From Adiantum capillus-veneris (Eukaryota; Streptophyta; Polypodiopsida; Polypodiales; Pteridaceae): a stretch of DNA of 64,000 bases. The notes under the pieces are model-generated. The model ran no database searches, was not told the DNA's origin, and was given only the letters and a program-made list of their open reading frames with translations. The translations under genes and the position numbers were made by a program. The DNA is taken from positions 121,044,043 through 121,108,042 of the forward strand of contig CM043960.1 of the NCBI GenBank assembly GCA_014529385.2, in the 5' to 3' direction. This document shows positions 46,433 through 58,610 of the stretch, in pieces; the stretch's first letter is position 1, and each line of letters opens with the position of its first letter.

Positions 46433-46659
46433 TGTTACCATATACATGTGGTAGTGATGTGTGTGAACACACTAGGACCGCCGGGGCATTTTTTCCCTCT
46501 TTAGGAGTTTTTTTCCCCTGAGCATTGTATATACGCCCATCACTCTAGGGCTATCTATCTTTCCATTGCACACTAAGTACTACACTCTCTATTGTGTGCA
46601 TTGAGCTTCCTTCGTCTTCTCCAAGCTGTGTGCGTTTCTGTGCAACCCTAATTCCAACA
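46433..46659 (+). repeat. 5' LTR of the Copia element
   Basis: 227 bases, TG...CA, followed after one base by TTGGTATCAGAG. Confidence 0.92.
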
Positions 46660-46660
46660 A

Positions 46661-46672
46661 TTGGTATCAGAG
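46661..46672 (+). other. Primer-binding site (initiator Met tRNA)
   Basis: TTGGTATCAGAG, the standard plant Copia site. Confidence 0.88.
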
Positions 46673-47021
46673 TAGGTTGCGTCCTCCCGGGCTTAGTCGC
46701 AAGCTGCTCTAGTACACGCCTGCTCACTTTCTCTGATTTTAGTGAGCTTTGGCGAGCATTCGTAGGTCGACAAATACTTTGGGTAAGCTCGTAGAGCTTG
46801 GTCTGCTCAAATTTTCGATTTGGGCTCATTTCGACCTCCGTTTCCACTACAGGAAGGTCTGCACAGGCAATTTTGTCATTTTGTGCAGAACTTTTGTCAG
46901 TGTTGTTTTCTGCATAACATGTGCCTTATAGTCCTCTACGGTTTGTGCTATATAGCACGTGTTGTTCCCCCTCCGTTTCTCCTATTTTCGGGCAGTTTTC
47001 ACATCAGGTGCAGCATTTACC

Positions 47022-48143
47022 ATGGCTGACAACAACAACACAGATGTGTTCAAGATGTTTGCTGTTGAGGATAGGTTGGATGGGGACAAGTATCCTATGT
47101 GGGCTTATATGATGCAACATGTTCTTGTGTCAAAGGGCATCTAGAACATTGTGTAGGGCATTGATGTACGTCCTGGTTCTGAGGATGTAGGCGATGTTGA
47201 CGATGTTGCAGATCTTGCTGCAAGGATTGTTGTTGTTAGAGTTGTTTTGCCTACGGCAGAACAAGCTCGTTGGGATGTAAAGAATGCGCAGACTCATGCA
47301 TTGATTGCATTGTCTGTGAAGCGCACCATTGTTCCTCACATCCGTTCAGCAAAATCTGCAAAACGGGCTTGGGATATTCTAGCAGGTCTTTATGCAAGTC
47401 GCAATGAGGCTAAAATTGCTTTGCTGCGTAAAGAGCTGGAGTCGAAGATTATGCATGAGGAAGATGATATGGACACTTTCCTTGCTAGTGTCAAGGATAT
47501 CAATGAGCAGCTTATTTCTGCAAGTGAAGTCATTTCAGACAATTCCCTTGCGCAGACTGTTCTTGATGCCTTACCAGATTCTTACCAAACTTTTGCTAGT
47601 ACTTGGAGACTTATGACCCAAGGAAATCCAGAATTTGTCAAGTTTGATGCATTGTGCACATTGCTGTTGCAAGAGTCACTTTCCAGAAAAAACAGGACTA
47701 GACAACGTGCAGTTGAACAGGCTTTTATTGCTTCTCAAAGAAAGGGTGGTAACAGCAATGCAGCCACTTCTTATGGTTCTGCTGCGAGTGGCAAAACTTG
47801 TGTTCCCAATGCTTCTGCTAGCAGCACTTCGTCTGGCAATTCTGGTGATAAGGGCAAAAAGAAGATGCGTTGCCATTATTGTAAAGCTAATGATCACTTG
47901 ATCAAGCAGTGTCCTAAGTTGAAGGCAAAAGAGGCTAAGAATAAAGAGGGTGGTTCCAATGCAAATGCTAGTTCCACTACAAATGCAGCCATTGTTGAGT
48001 CTTCTGTGAAAGGAGACTGTGATGTTGATGTTGATGTAGAATGGGCTTTTAGCGCAGAGTGCACTTACAATCTTGATGTCCATGATGCATGCTTGTCAGT
48101 GCTGCAGATTCACATGTGTGGTATTTTGACAGTGGTGCTATGA
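47022..48143 (+). pseudogene. Copia gag with zinc knuckle
   Basis: Starts MADNNNTDVFKMFAVEDRLD at 47,022, with the UBN2-type capsid region: YPMWAYMMQHVL, then stops at about 47,142 and 47,154, resuming as AKRAWDILAGLYASRNEAKI and DALPDSYQTFASTW (47,370-47,610). The zinc knuckle CHYCKANDHLIKQC (47,871-47,912) has all CX2CX4HX4C ligands. A frameshift near 48,110 passes the frame to the protease. Except for the two early stops it is well kept. Confidence 0.85.
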
Positions 48144-51100
48144 AGCACATTACCTCACATCGTGAATTGTTTACCTCTCTCGAGTCTGTCCCTCATGGTA
48201 ATTCAGTCACTTGTGCCAACAATGCCTCTTATCCAGTTCAGGGAGTTGGAAAGATTGTGCTTACTGCTGCTAATGGCAGTTCTTTTACACTTGTTGATGC
48301 ACTTTATGTACCTGGGATCAAGAAGAATCTCTTGTCTGTATTTGCACTTGCTAAACTTGGACTTGTAGTCAAATTTGTGGATGACAGATGTACAGTTCAT
48401 GATCTCAGTTTTGTGATGAAATTGTTGCATCTGGCCTTTTATGCCGTGGGCTGTATAAGCTCACGTTGTATGACAAGTGTGGACAAAATTTTGCAAATGC
48501 TGTTGCAGATTCAAGGGCTATTTCAGATGCAAAACTTTGGCATGCACGTTTTGGTCATCTGAATTTTGCCAGTTTGCTGCGTTGCAGAAATCTGATATGG
48601 TTGCTTCTTTGCCGCCTCTTGAAGCACCTGTCAAACATGTTTGTGAAGGCTGTATTTTGGGTAAGATGCAGCGTTCTAAGTTTCCAAAGGATGGTTCAAT
48701 TCGGGCCACATGCAGGTTGCAAATTGTGCATAGTGATGTTTGTGGGCCCATGCAAACTCCGTCCTTGGGAAATTACCTGTACTTCGTGACTTTCATTGAT
48801 GATTACTCCAGGCATGCATGGGTATTTCCGCTTAAAGCGAAGTCCGAAGTTTTTATGTGCTTCAAACAATTTCTGGCTATGGCTGAAAATGTCTCGAAAT
48901 GTACTATGGGCACCCTCCGTTCCGATCGAGGGGGGGAGTATATGTATCATGAATTTAATGCATTTCTGGCTAGTTGTGGGATAAAACACCAATGTACAGT
49001 GCCTTATACGCCTCAGCAAAATGGTGTTGCTGAGAGGAAAAACAGGTCACTGACGGAAATGGCACGATGTATGGTAAAAAGTCAAGCTTTACCGCATTCT
49101 TTTTGGCTTGAGGCCATCATGTGTGCCACTTATGTACTTAAGAGGTGTCCTACGAAAGCTTTGTAGTCTATTACTCCATATGAAGCATGGCATGATAGAA
49201 AGCCTTCTATTGAGCACATGCGTGCTTTTGGATGTTTGGCATATGCTTTGGTGCCACAAGGGCAGTGCAGAAAATTGAATGATAAGGCTGTCAAATGTAT
49301 TTTTGTTGCTTATAGTGCTGAAAGCAAAGGTTACAGGTTGTATCATCCGCAAACAAAACGTATTCTGGTTTCTCGGGATGTAGTGTTTGTGGAAGATTCT
49401 GTTCAACCCTTGCTATCATGTACTAGAGACAGTAATGTAAGTTCACAGAACATTTATGACACTTTGTTACCTCTTTTCAGTGGTGGAATACGAATGTAAG
49501 TTCCAATGAGGCAAATGTACAGCCTATGGGGGTTTCTGAAAATGTTCTAGATCAGCCTATTACTTATGCAAAAGTACATGATGTACTTGATGAGGAAAGG
49601 GCTGAAAATGAGCAGGCTAGAGGTATGCCAAAATGGCTGGTGCACACTTTGCGTGATAGTAAATTGGATGCACCTTTGTCTAATCGTACTCGTTCAGGCT
49701 CTTGCCATGCATCTTATGCATCAGATTGTTATGCTTTGGCTGTGTCTAGTTTACATGATGTTGAGGAGCCTCTGTCCTTTGATGAAGCACAGAATTCAGA
49801 AAATTGGATGGCTGCCATGTAATCAGAATATGATGCACTTATATAAAATGACACGTGGACTTTATGTGATTTGCCTCCTGGCAAAAAGGCCATTGGTACG
49901 AAGTGGGTTTACAAGTTGAAATGCAAGCCGGATGGTGAAATCGATCGCCATAAGGCTCGACTTGTTGCAAAGGGTTATGCACAGCAAAAAGGCCTAGATT
50001 ATGAAGAGACTTTTGCTCCCACTTGTCGTATGACTACTGTGCGTTTTCTATGTGCATTGGTAGCTTATTTTGGTTGGGATGTACATCAATCAGACATTGT
50101 TACTGCTTTCTTGAATGGTGACATATTTGAGGAAGTTTATGTAACGCAGCCTCGCGGTTTTGTCATAAAAGGATAAGAGGACAAAGTGTGCAAATGTAAG
50201 AAGGCTTTGTATGGGTTGAAGCAATCTCCTCGTGCTTGGTATGAGAAAGCTGACACTCATTTGGTGAAACGAGGCTTTCGTAAAACAGTCCAACAGAAAG
50301 CACATTGTATGTAAAGCGTGAGGATGATGTACTTCTCATTGTGGTTCTTTATGTTGATGATTTGCTGATCACTGGACCAAATGAGAGACATATTGCTGAA
50401 TTTAAGGCTGATTTGAATGCTACTTTCAAGATGAAAGATTTGGGGCTGTTGCATCATTACTTGGGTATATAGTTTAAGCAGTGTGATGGTGGTATTGCCT
50501 TGTGTCAGAAAAGTTACATAGAGACATTGTTATGTAATTTTGGACTTGAGGATTGCAAACCTATTGCCACTCCCATGGAAACATGTTTGAAGTTGAGTCT
50601 ACATGATGCTGGTGATCCTGCTGATGTCACTCTTTACCAAGCTGTTGTTGGATGCCTCATTTATATGCAACACGAGGCTGGATATTCAGTTTGCAGTCTC
50701 ACAGGTCAGCAGATTTATGCATAGCCCAGGGTCTAAGCATTGGCAGGCTGTCAAGAGGATTTTCTGCTACCTTAGTGGCACTTTACATCTTGGCTTGTTT
50801 TATCCCAAGGGGGGATCATTGCCGCCAGACTTACATGCTTTTTCAGACTCAGATTGGGCTGGTTGTTTTGACACACGAGTGTCCACAAGTGGTTTTTGTT
50901 TCATGCTTGGCAGTTCATGTATATCATGGTTGAGCAAGAAGCAACCTACTCTGGCCACTTCGAGTTGTGAGGCTGAGTACAGGGTAGTCTTCACAGCTAC
51001 GGTTGAGTGTGTATGGCTCAGACACCTTATGGCTGATTTGGGTGTTGGATAGGACACTGCCAACACTATCTACACTGACAGTCAGAGCGCATTGGCAATT

Positions 51101-51304
51101 GTGAGGAACCCAGTTTTTCATGCTCGCACAAAGCACATTGAGTTGCATTACCACTATCTCAGGGAGAGGCTCTCAGCAGGAGAGATCAACTTGGCTTATG
51201 TGCCAACACAAGACAACCTTACAGATCTTTTCACAAAGGCATTGTCTCGTGAGAAGCTTGAAGCTTTCCGCAAAGCTTTGGGCTTATTCCCCTTTGTGGA
51301 CTGA
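48089..51304 (+). pseudogene. Copia pol: protease, integrase, RT, RNase H
   Basis: Protease: WYFDSGAMKHIT (48,119). Pre-integrase: LWHARFGHLNF (48,535). Integrase catalytic core: VHSDVCGPM (48,727), LRSDRGGEY (48,915) and PQQNGVAERKNR (49,013), giving the DDE triad; its C-terminal region YEAWHDRKPS follows a TAG at about 49,166. RT: GTKWVYKLK, RLVAKGYAQ, DVHQSDIVTAFLNGDI, ALYGLKQSPRAWYEK and the catalytic LYVDDLLITG (50,350). RNase H: FSDSDWAGC, SSCEAEY, YTDSQSAL and HIELHYHYLRE (50,840-51,165). At least five stops (for example 49,820, 49,844, 50,174, 50,470, 51,050) and several frameshifts inactivate it. Confidence 0.92.
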
Positions 51305-51365
51305 TCATGGCCTCAAGGCATGGCACTTCCCTTTACTCATGTGCCAGCTCTCGTTCACCGCATCA

Positions 51366-51379
51366 CTCCATGGGGGATT
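51366..51379 (+). other. Polypurine tract of the Copia element
   Basis: CTCCATGGGGGATT directly before the 3' LTR. Confidence 0.7.
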
Positions 51380-51605
51380 TGTTACCATATATATGTGGTA
51401 GTGATGTGTGTGAACACACTAGGACTGCCGGGGCATTTTTTCCATCTTTAGGAGGTTTTTCCCCCCGAGCATTGTATATACGCCCATCACTCTAGGGCTA
51501 TCTATCTTTCCATTGCACATTAAGTAATACACTCTCTATTGTGTGCCTTGAGCTCCTTCGTCTTCTCCAAGCTGTGTGCGTTTCTCTACAACCCTAATTC
51601 CAACA
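51380..51605 (+). repeat. 3' LTR of the Copia element
   Basis: 226 bases, same termini as the 5' LTR. Followed by the AAGAG target duplication and then the resumed Helitron helicase frame. Confidence 0.92.
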
Positions 51606-52663
51606 AAGAGATGTCATGCAAAATAACATGTTGTTTGGTGGAAAGGTTATCCTCCTTGGTGGCGATTTCAGATAGATATTACCTATTGTGCGTAAAGAAG
51701 GAAAAGGAGACATTGTTGATGCATCTTTGTGCCACTCATACATTTGGCAAAGTACATAAATCATGCATCTAACACAGAATATGTGAGTGGTCAATTGTTT
51801 GAGTAATGTTATTGAAAGAGAGTTTGTGCAATGGACACTTGATATTGGTAATGGCGATGTTTGTGATGGGGACATACATGCTAATGTGGCTTTTCTGGCC
51901 TGCATGATGCTACTACAAAATAATTTGCAAGAATTGATTGCTTGCATATATGGAGACCTTGAAACACTCTTGCCATGCAACCTTTTTCAAGAATAGCGCA
52001 ATTTTGGTTCCACGGAACAAGGAGGTGGATGCTATAAACAATTTGGGCTTGCAGCAATTTCCTGGTACTTATAAGGAATATGTCAGTGCAGACTTAGTGT
52101 GTGAATCAAATTGTGATAGCGTTTTATTCACAAGTGAGTTTGTAAAAAGTTTAGATCTTGGGGGAGGTTTTCCACCGCATGTTTTACAATTGAAACAGAA
52201 TGCTCTAGTTATGTTGCTTCGCAATTTGGATCCAAGAAGTGGTCTTTGTAATGGGACACGCTTGATTTGTAAGCAATTCCACAGCAAAGTGATTGAAGCA
52301 GAAATCATTACAGGGTCACATGCAGGAAATGTAGTGTTCATTCCAAGGATTGATTTTCTCATGGGATCTAGAGAAGGTCTCCCTTTTGATTTGAAACGCC
52401 ACCAATTTCCCCTATGTTGTGCTTTTGGGATGACAATCAACAAGGCACAAGGCCAAACATTGGGAGTTCTTGGATTGTATCTCCCAACACCTGTTTTCAC
52501 CCATGGTCAATTGTGTGTGGCAATGTCTCGCGTGAGATCCTCTTTTGCCATCAAGGTTGTGGTTGGTGATAGTCACTTAACAAGCGTTAGTAGACATGGA
52601 GATCAAAGAACATACACTTCTTACATTGTCTACAAAGAGGTGTTGCAATTAACCTTATGAAGT

Positions 52664-53205
52664 TAAGTGCATTGATAACAACAATCCATTGCCCCCTGCC
52701 ACCCCCTTGCCATGGGGCTTAATGTGGTTGGATATGTTCCATCCAATAAAAAAGCAGGGTGACTCTCGCAAGAAGCGATAGAGTGACTATTTCTTTGTCA
52801 TTTATAAGCTTAGTATCTTCTTATGAATTATAGATGAAACATGGTGTAGCCTCAAGCAAGGTATATTCGCTGAGAAGCAAAGGACTAAGATTTATTAGCG
52901 CTGCAAGATTTATGATTCATGTGCTTTTTGATGAATTTCTAATCCTTTATATATATGAATGAAGATGGATCCTAACGCCTCTGTGACTTACAAACTAGGA
53001 AGACGACCTCGACACATCCGAGGTAAAATATTGTACATGTGTGTTTGTGACATATTGATACTTTAAAGAATTTAAATCTCATAGTCAACAATTATGTATT
53101 AAATCCACCATTATGGAATCACAGCCATGCAGGTGATTCATCTACTCAAGGACTTGGATGTAGCAAGGTAGCAATGTTGATGTTGATATAGTAAAGTAAT
53201 AGCTT
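52664..53205. other. Region downstream of the Helitron helicase
   Basis: No coding seen. An imperfect hairpin CTCTCGC-AAGAA-GCGATAGAG lies at about 52,763-52,782 but is not followed by CTRR, so I cannot claim it as the Helitron 3' end. Confidence 0.4.
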
Positions 53206-53598
53206 TTGTGTATCGAAATATCTATGTATATTAATAGCTTTTTGTTTGTCTATAGATTACAATATTACCCAAAATTCTTGATGGTGGGTATATATCATGC
53301 TTCATATGATCCGAGCTTGCTATGCTACATTCAAGTTGCTATTCAGAGAGGATTTAGAGCACGTGTCACCATTGCAGAGTTAGGCAGAACCTGTCCAATC
53401 AATGCTATGTTTTCTCAAAATCTTAGTATCGGTGCTTGGTTCCTACGTGTTTTTGTGTTAGGATCTCTTCCTCCAGTGATTGGTAGATGTGTTTTACATC
53501 GTGGACCATGGGTGGTTCAATACCGCAGTAGGGCATGTCGTAGGCTACACTTTTTGAGCGTAGAAAGCTTAAGTCTCTATGCATGTTATATTTTTTGA
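53206..53598 (+). CDS. Unrecognised ORF, about 130 codons
   Basis: The frame includes MVGIYHASYDPSLLCYIQVA and FRARVTIAELGRTCPINAMF. The better-looking part starts after TTTGTCTATAG (53,255), a possible splice acceptor. No domain recognised. It may be an exon of a host gene, a continuation of the Helitron cargo, or chance. A poor start context and hydrophobic N-terminus keep confidence low. Confidence 0.25.
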   Translation: MCIEISMYINSFLFVYRLQYYPKFLMVGIYHASYDPSLLCYIQVAIQRGFRARVTIAELGRTCPINAMFSQNLSIGAWFLRVFVLGSLPPVIGRCVLHRGPWVVQYRSRACRRLHFLSVESLSLYACYIF

Positions 53599-53787
53599 CA
53601 TGAGAAATATCACTTACTCTATATGTTAGTGCAACGTTAGTCTGAAAATATGTTGTGAAGACTTTTGTTTAGGTTGCTACATAAAGGTTTTCATGTGAAC
53701 TTGCAAAGATTCAAATGTTGTCTTCTCAAATGCTTATTCTTCTTAAATTAAATATTCCATCTTATAAATTTTCAACACATACAGTAC

Positions 53788-53789
<2 letters not shown>

Positions 53790-53868
<79 letters not shown>

Positions 53869-53889
53869 TCGCTTCAAGAGAGAGAGGAA

Positions 53890-53928
<39 letters not shown>

Positions 53929-54000
53929 CTCTCTCTCCATCTCTCTCTCTCTCTCTAGCCAGAGAGAGAGAGAGAGAGCCCAGTACATAGACAACAAAGC

Positions 54001-54036
<36 letters not shown>

Positions 54037-54187
54037 ATCCACCCAGTATGTAGACAAAGAAAAATGCTCGAAAAACACCAAGGTTCAGTGTAATCCCACC
54101 TACAAATTTTGAGATTTACCTCTAAATTTTAAATTTGAAGGAGGAAAAACCTACAAACTTTGGTGTACCCTATAGCCCTCATGACTG

Positions 54188-54239
<52 letters not shown>

Positions 54240-54302
54240 CACCTGAAGAGGGCGGCCATACTAGATTTCAACTCCTTCGGCAATGTAGATTTCAACACTG
54301 GG

Positions 54303-54340
<38 letters not shown>
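53790..54340. repeat. Cluster of (CT)n, (GT)n and (GA)n microsatellites
   Basis: CT at 53,790-53,837, GT to 53,866, alternating GA and CT blocks to 54,030 that could form hairpins with each other, GA at 54,190-54,229 with a G run after it, and GA at 54,307-54,340. No coding is supported. Confidence 0.9.
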
Positions 54341-54343
<3 letters not shown>

Positions 54344-54349
54344 ATTTGC

Positions 54350-57178
54350 TTCATCTATTTTTATGAAATTTGCCAAGAGCAAAGAGCTTGAGGGTAATAG
54401 AGGCGATGCCGCCGCCGAAGGCGGCACAATTTTACTAATTAGGAATAAAAAGCCTTTCAAAACATAAAAAGGGAATAAGTGAAAGGTGAGCTTAGAAAAC
54501 TAAAAGACTCATGAAAGTGGAAAGTCAAAAGACTTTGTTTAACTATAGAGAGATGGTCCATTGCACATTAATAAGTATTTTTGGACTACATAAGTATTTC
54601 TTAGTAAAGGGTAAATTTTTGGGTGTAAATCTAGACCATTGGAAAAAGCTTGCAGATCAATGTCACATTGCAAGTTGATGATAATAAACTTTATTTTAAA
54701 TTGTTCCTTTTAAGCACTTGTGAGAGGGTGTTGACATTTATGTACCTCTCTTTAAAGAGGGACATTGAGTATTATGTCAAGCACTGTTTTCTATGCTTTT
54801 GTAATTTATTGTAAACTAAATAGTTGATTGTTGTCACACTTTTTTTTCAAATAGCATAATCTTTTATTGTGATACCACATGTTTTGGAATACTAGTGTCA
54901 CTTTCTATTCTTTCCTCTCACAAAGAAGCCTTTATTATGGAACTCTTCTCAATAGCCTTATGTAGGCCATAGTGAATTTTCACCTTTTTTTTTTGCTTAA
55001 TTTTTTTTTACTGTTTTTTTGCCCTACATAAGGCCTTGGTATCCATATGGGTAAAGGTAGTTCAATTCTAGTTGTTTAACATGTGTCCCTTGGGAAAGCC
55101 TTAAAAGTTTTGAAGAGAAAAAAATCATGTTTTTTCAAATGCTATTTCTAAAAGATGCATTCATTTCTTGGAACGCTAAAAGAACTTTAGAGAACAAAAT
55201 ATTAAAAAGAATTCATAGGAATTTGATCCTTTGATGTGAAATATTGATTCAATTTATTTTTAATTTTTTTTCATTTGTAAAAAGTCCTTTCATTTAAGAA
55301 CTTCACCAAGGTTCATTTCATTAAACTGTTTTATTATTTTATATGTTTATTAAATCTATCTTTTTTTATGAATGTATTAAAATATTTTATATTTTAGTTT
55401 TTCAATGTGTTTTTTTATTTTATTATTTTTAGTTTTTATTTTTCATTTTGTTTTGTTTTCAAATGATAATGTGCAAGGTGCACCTTTCTTCCACCTTATT
55501 ATTCAAGTGGAGCTTTTCCTAATGTACGAACCACTCGTGATTTTGTACGTATAATGGATAATATAATGTATATTCTTAATTTTTTCTCTTTTGATTTTAT
55601 TTTTTTTCCAAATGATAATGTGCAATGTGCACTTTTCATCTTATTATTTAAGCGAGACCTTTTCTAATATATAAACCATTTGTGATTATGTATGTACAAT
55701 GAAAAATATATATTTTTATATTAAAACACAGCAAAATTCCATGTCATAGTAGACACTCATTAAACCATACTCTTCATAAATCTCATCACCCCCTTAACTT
55801 AGCAGGCCTTCGTGCCTCCTCACCTTGTTTCTCTTTAGAGTGTCCTTGCACTATGTATGTAGTGAATATATTTATTTTGAAGTCATTAAGAATACTTTTT
55901 AATTTTATGTGAGTGGAAATTTAAATCTTAAAAACAAAACAAAACAAGTTACAATAGTAGTCATGCTCCCATCGAGCCATGACATCAACCAACATAAGCC
56001 ACATACATTAATTGATAAAGAATGCCACCCTATCACGGTATAAAACCCACATCAAAGGGATAATTAGGTGGGCTTGGGGTTGCCACCAAAAAGAGCCCCC
56101 TGCCACAGTACACCCCTTGATCGCCAAGCCAATACAGGGGAACATATCGTTGTACCGAGAAGTAGCTACATCATTTATTTTTCTTCTCTCTTTCAAGCTA
56201 GTATCATGTCACCAAGATGCCCATCAAATTTAGAAAACATGGAGATGCTATGCGATATGGCATTGGAAACGGGGGGAAAGCATGTAAGCATCAACTTGTA
56301 ATTTTTGTCATATGTCTTCCCTAGCAAGGGAATATTTTCAAATTGAAAATATGTTCTTCCATAGGAAGGGTGCTACTTTATTAGCACCCCTATTTTTGCA
56401 AGAAAAGGGTGCCCTTCAAGTTCTTTTCTTTTTTTTCCATATTCACAATTGTGAGTGGAGAAGTTATATTAACTCTACAGAAAAATGTACAAACTGCCTC
56501 AAGCATAGCTCATGCCTTGAGGGATGAATAGTCCTACAAAGGGGATTTTTGATAGAGAGCATAAGAGGGTTACTAATGATAGGTACAATGATTGTACCAC
56601 CCATGAGCTGGTTTGATCCATGATAGCCTCCGATTTTGACACCAAAAAGGCTAAAAGAAGCAAATTGTCAACACTAATTTCCAATGTTTACTCAGCTTTA
56701 TTTGCCATCTAGACCTATGCATACACTTGTTGCCATATTTTGTGTACCCAAATTTGTATCCATTATTGTAAATGCTTGGCTTATTTAGTGGGTCCGCAAT
56801 TTTAATAGCCAAATCATGGAAACTCTCTCCTTGTTTAAAAAGTTAAGCTATAGCCATGTACATTTATGAAAGCCAAAACCTAAGGTCCAAAAAACATGTG
56901 TAATCTTTTTAATTTTAATATAAAAAAAGAGAAAGGGAGAATGGTCGGTTTATGGGAGGTTGCAAGAAACTCTTCTATAACTTTCATGCACTAGTCATTC
57001 CAAACTCTCTTTGATTGGGCACAACTCTCTCTCTACACTTTCTTGCTTCTCTCTATGCTAATTCTTCCTATCTGTGGAGGGAGAGAGTGAGGATGAAGAG
57101 GAGGATAATATTCTTGCATTTCTCTTGTGTGCTCTTGTATAGGGTAGGCTTTCTTGTGTGTGCAAGGCTATGGCCATT

Positions 57179-57180
<2 letters not shown>
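54350..57180. other. AT-rich region without genes; one LINE 3'-UTR relic
   Basis: Long A and T runs, no ORF with recognisable content. On the minus strand 55,930-56,000 resembles the LINE 3' UTRs at 17.2 and 29.7 kb (GATGTCATGGCTC...GAGCATGAC...TTGTAA), so a small LINE end is likely. Bases 55,460-55,740 contain two related blocks starting AAATGATAATGTGCAA. Confidence 0.55.

Positions 57181-57261
<81 letters not shown>
57181..57261. repeat. (TA)n(GA)n compound microsatellite
   Basis: TA at 57,181-57,230, then GA. Confidence 0.95.
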
Positions 57262-57263
<2 letters not shown>

Positions 57264-58137
57264 ACGGTCACTCTATGTGTTTCTTGAGAGCAATTATTGC
57301 AATTTTTGTGGCTATGGAGCACTCCAATGCGTATACTTTGCATGCTTGGAGCCCAGATCATTGTATTTCACTGAGCTTGGAAGGTAGTTGTCCATGAAGA
57401 CCGCTCTCACCCTCTCACTCAATGCAAATACCCCAGGCTAACAAGCAAGCAAAGTATATGCTTGAGGCTTGGCCTCTCACCATGAAAGCTGCAAACAAGC
57501 CTCCCATACCAAGAAATCTCCCACACACACTCAAGAAGTCAAAATGTGGCTATGGCACACACAAAATCATCATCCCATCATCCTCGCTCTCTCCCTCACC
57601 TTACATGGATATGGCAAGAAAAAGCACTCACAAGAGAGAAGAAGCAAGAGTTGTGCCAATGCAAGAGAGTTTGAAAGATCCATGAGACAGGTTGATAAAG
57701 GCAGAGAGAGGTTCCAACTTCCTCAACCACCCACCTCCCCTGACTCCTTGCTCCTCTTTACTTTCTTGATACTATAATTTGGAAAGAATTACAACCTTTG
57801 GCTAAGGTCAACTAAGGTCAAAAGACCTTTTATTTGATACTATCTAAATATCCTAAACCCTTCCAATTCGAGAGGTTTGCACATATTTTAGACTTGGCAT
57901 TTACAAATTGTGGACCCGCTTCTATGCCAAGGCAATTTACAAAGCATTTTACAATGAAAAGTTAATCATTTATAAACTTTTGGTAGCCAAGAGGCTAAAA
58001 TCATATCGATGTAGACCATGTACTAGTGACAAAATTGCACGAATTTGGATGTCATCGTTCCTCCTAGACTTGATTGCAAACTGTCCTCAAGAGCATAATT
58101 TGATGAAGAATCTACTTTCAACTTCATATTGTCACTC
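57262..58137. other. No gene recognised
   Basis: ORFs at 57,422-57,777 and 57,908-58,156 show no known domain and differ between frames. Composition is unremarkable. Confidence 0.5.
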
Positions 58138-58610
58138 AAACCACAAAAGAAAATAACCATGGTATATTGATTGATTCAAAGCCTTACATATATATATGTT
58201 TATATATATATATATATATATAGGCATGCACTTTGCCATGCAAACTCCACAACCACTGGAGGTGTAACTGCATGCTATAAAAGCATTTTCCCATGAGCTT
58301 GAACACACTAACACTATCCAGGGCTTGAAAACCCAACAATCCCCCCCTCAAGCCCAAACTAGACTCCCCACTCTCATGACATAGAGTTTTAGGTTTACTC
58401 TTAACCATGATTTTGTGGTATACTCATAAACCGTGAGTTTTAGGTTCTCTCACAACCAAGGGTTTTGGTATACCCATAACGTGGTACTACGACAATGAAC
58501 CCCCCCTCAAACACATAGGGTGTAGGTCAAAATAGCTACCAGCATATGGAGTTTTTGGTTTTCTTTCAAACCTTAGGGTTTAGGTTTACCCAATAACCTC
58601 ATGAGAAGTG
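58138..58610 (-). mobile_element. Copia 3' end in antisense: 3' UTR, polypurine tract, partial LTR
   Basis: On the minus strand 58,610-58,353 matches the 3' UTR of the gag-only Copia (24,645-24,875), including GGTTGTGAGAGAACCTAAAA and CATGAGAG. The polypurine tract follows (58,352-58,339) and then an LTR starting TGTTGGGTTTTCAAGCCC (58,338 to about 58,138) with an internal (TA)n at 58,186-58,222. The same LTR lies in sense at 59,770. Confidence 0.7.

Larger units (their letters stand above)
46433..51605 (+). mobile_element. Ty1/copia retrotransposon, structurally complete
   Basis: LTRs at 46,433-46,659 and 51,380-51,605 (TGTTACC...CCAACA), perfect 5-base target duplication AAGAG (46,428-46,432 and 51,606-51,610), initiator-Met primer site and polypurine tract. 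The internal order gag, protease, integrase, RT, RNase H defines Ty1/copia. By eye the LTRs differ at about a dozen positions, so the insertion is not recent. It interrupts the Helitron helicase in the same orientation. Confidence 0.93.
45316..52660 (+). pseudogene. Helitron Pif1-type helicase, interrupted by Copia
   Basis: The helicase would unwind donor DNA during rolling-circle transposition. The linker TEWFVANNPKYPEANDFLY (45,372-45,430) leads to Walker A at about 46,130: GPGGTRKTYL, with Arg replacing the usual Gly of GTGKT. Walker B is LIIWDEAPM (46,362-46,390). The Ty1/copia insertion sits directly after DKTLR. On its far side the same frame resumes, with motif III as GGDFR*ILPIV (Gln codon changed to TAG, about 51,676). 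The C-terminal motifs NGTRLICKQF, AFGMTINKAQGQTLG and GQLCVAMSRVRS (52,235-52,555) are intact. Stop at 52,658. Confidence 0.85.

Noticed and set aside
52763-52782. Hairpin as Helitron 3' terminus
   Set aside because: The stem has a bulge and no CTRR follows within 12 bases.
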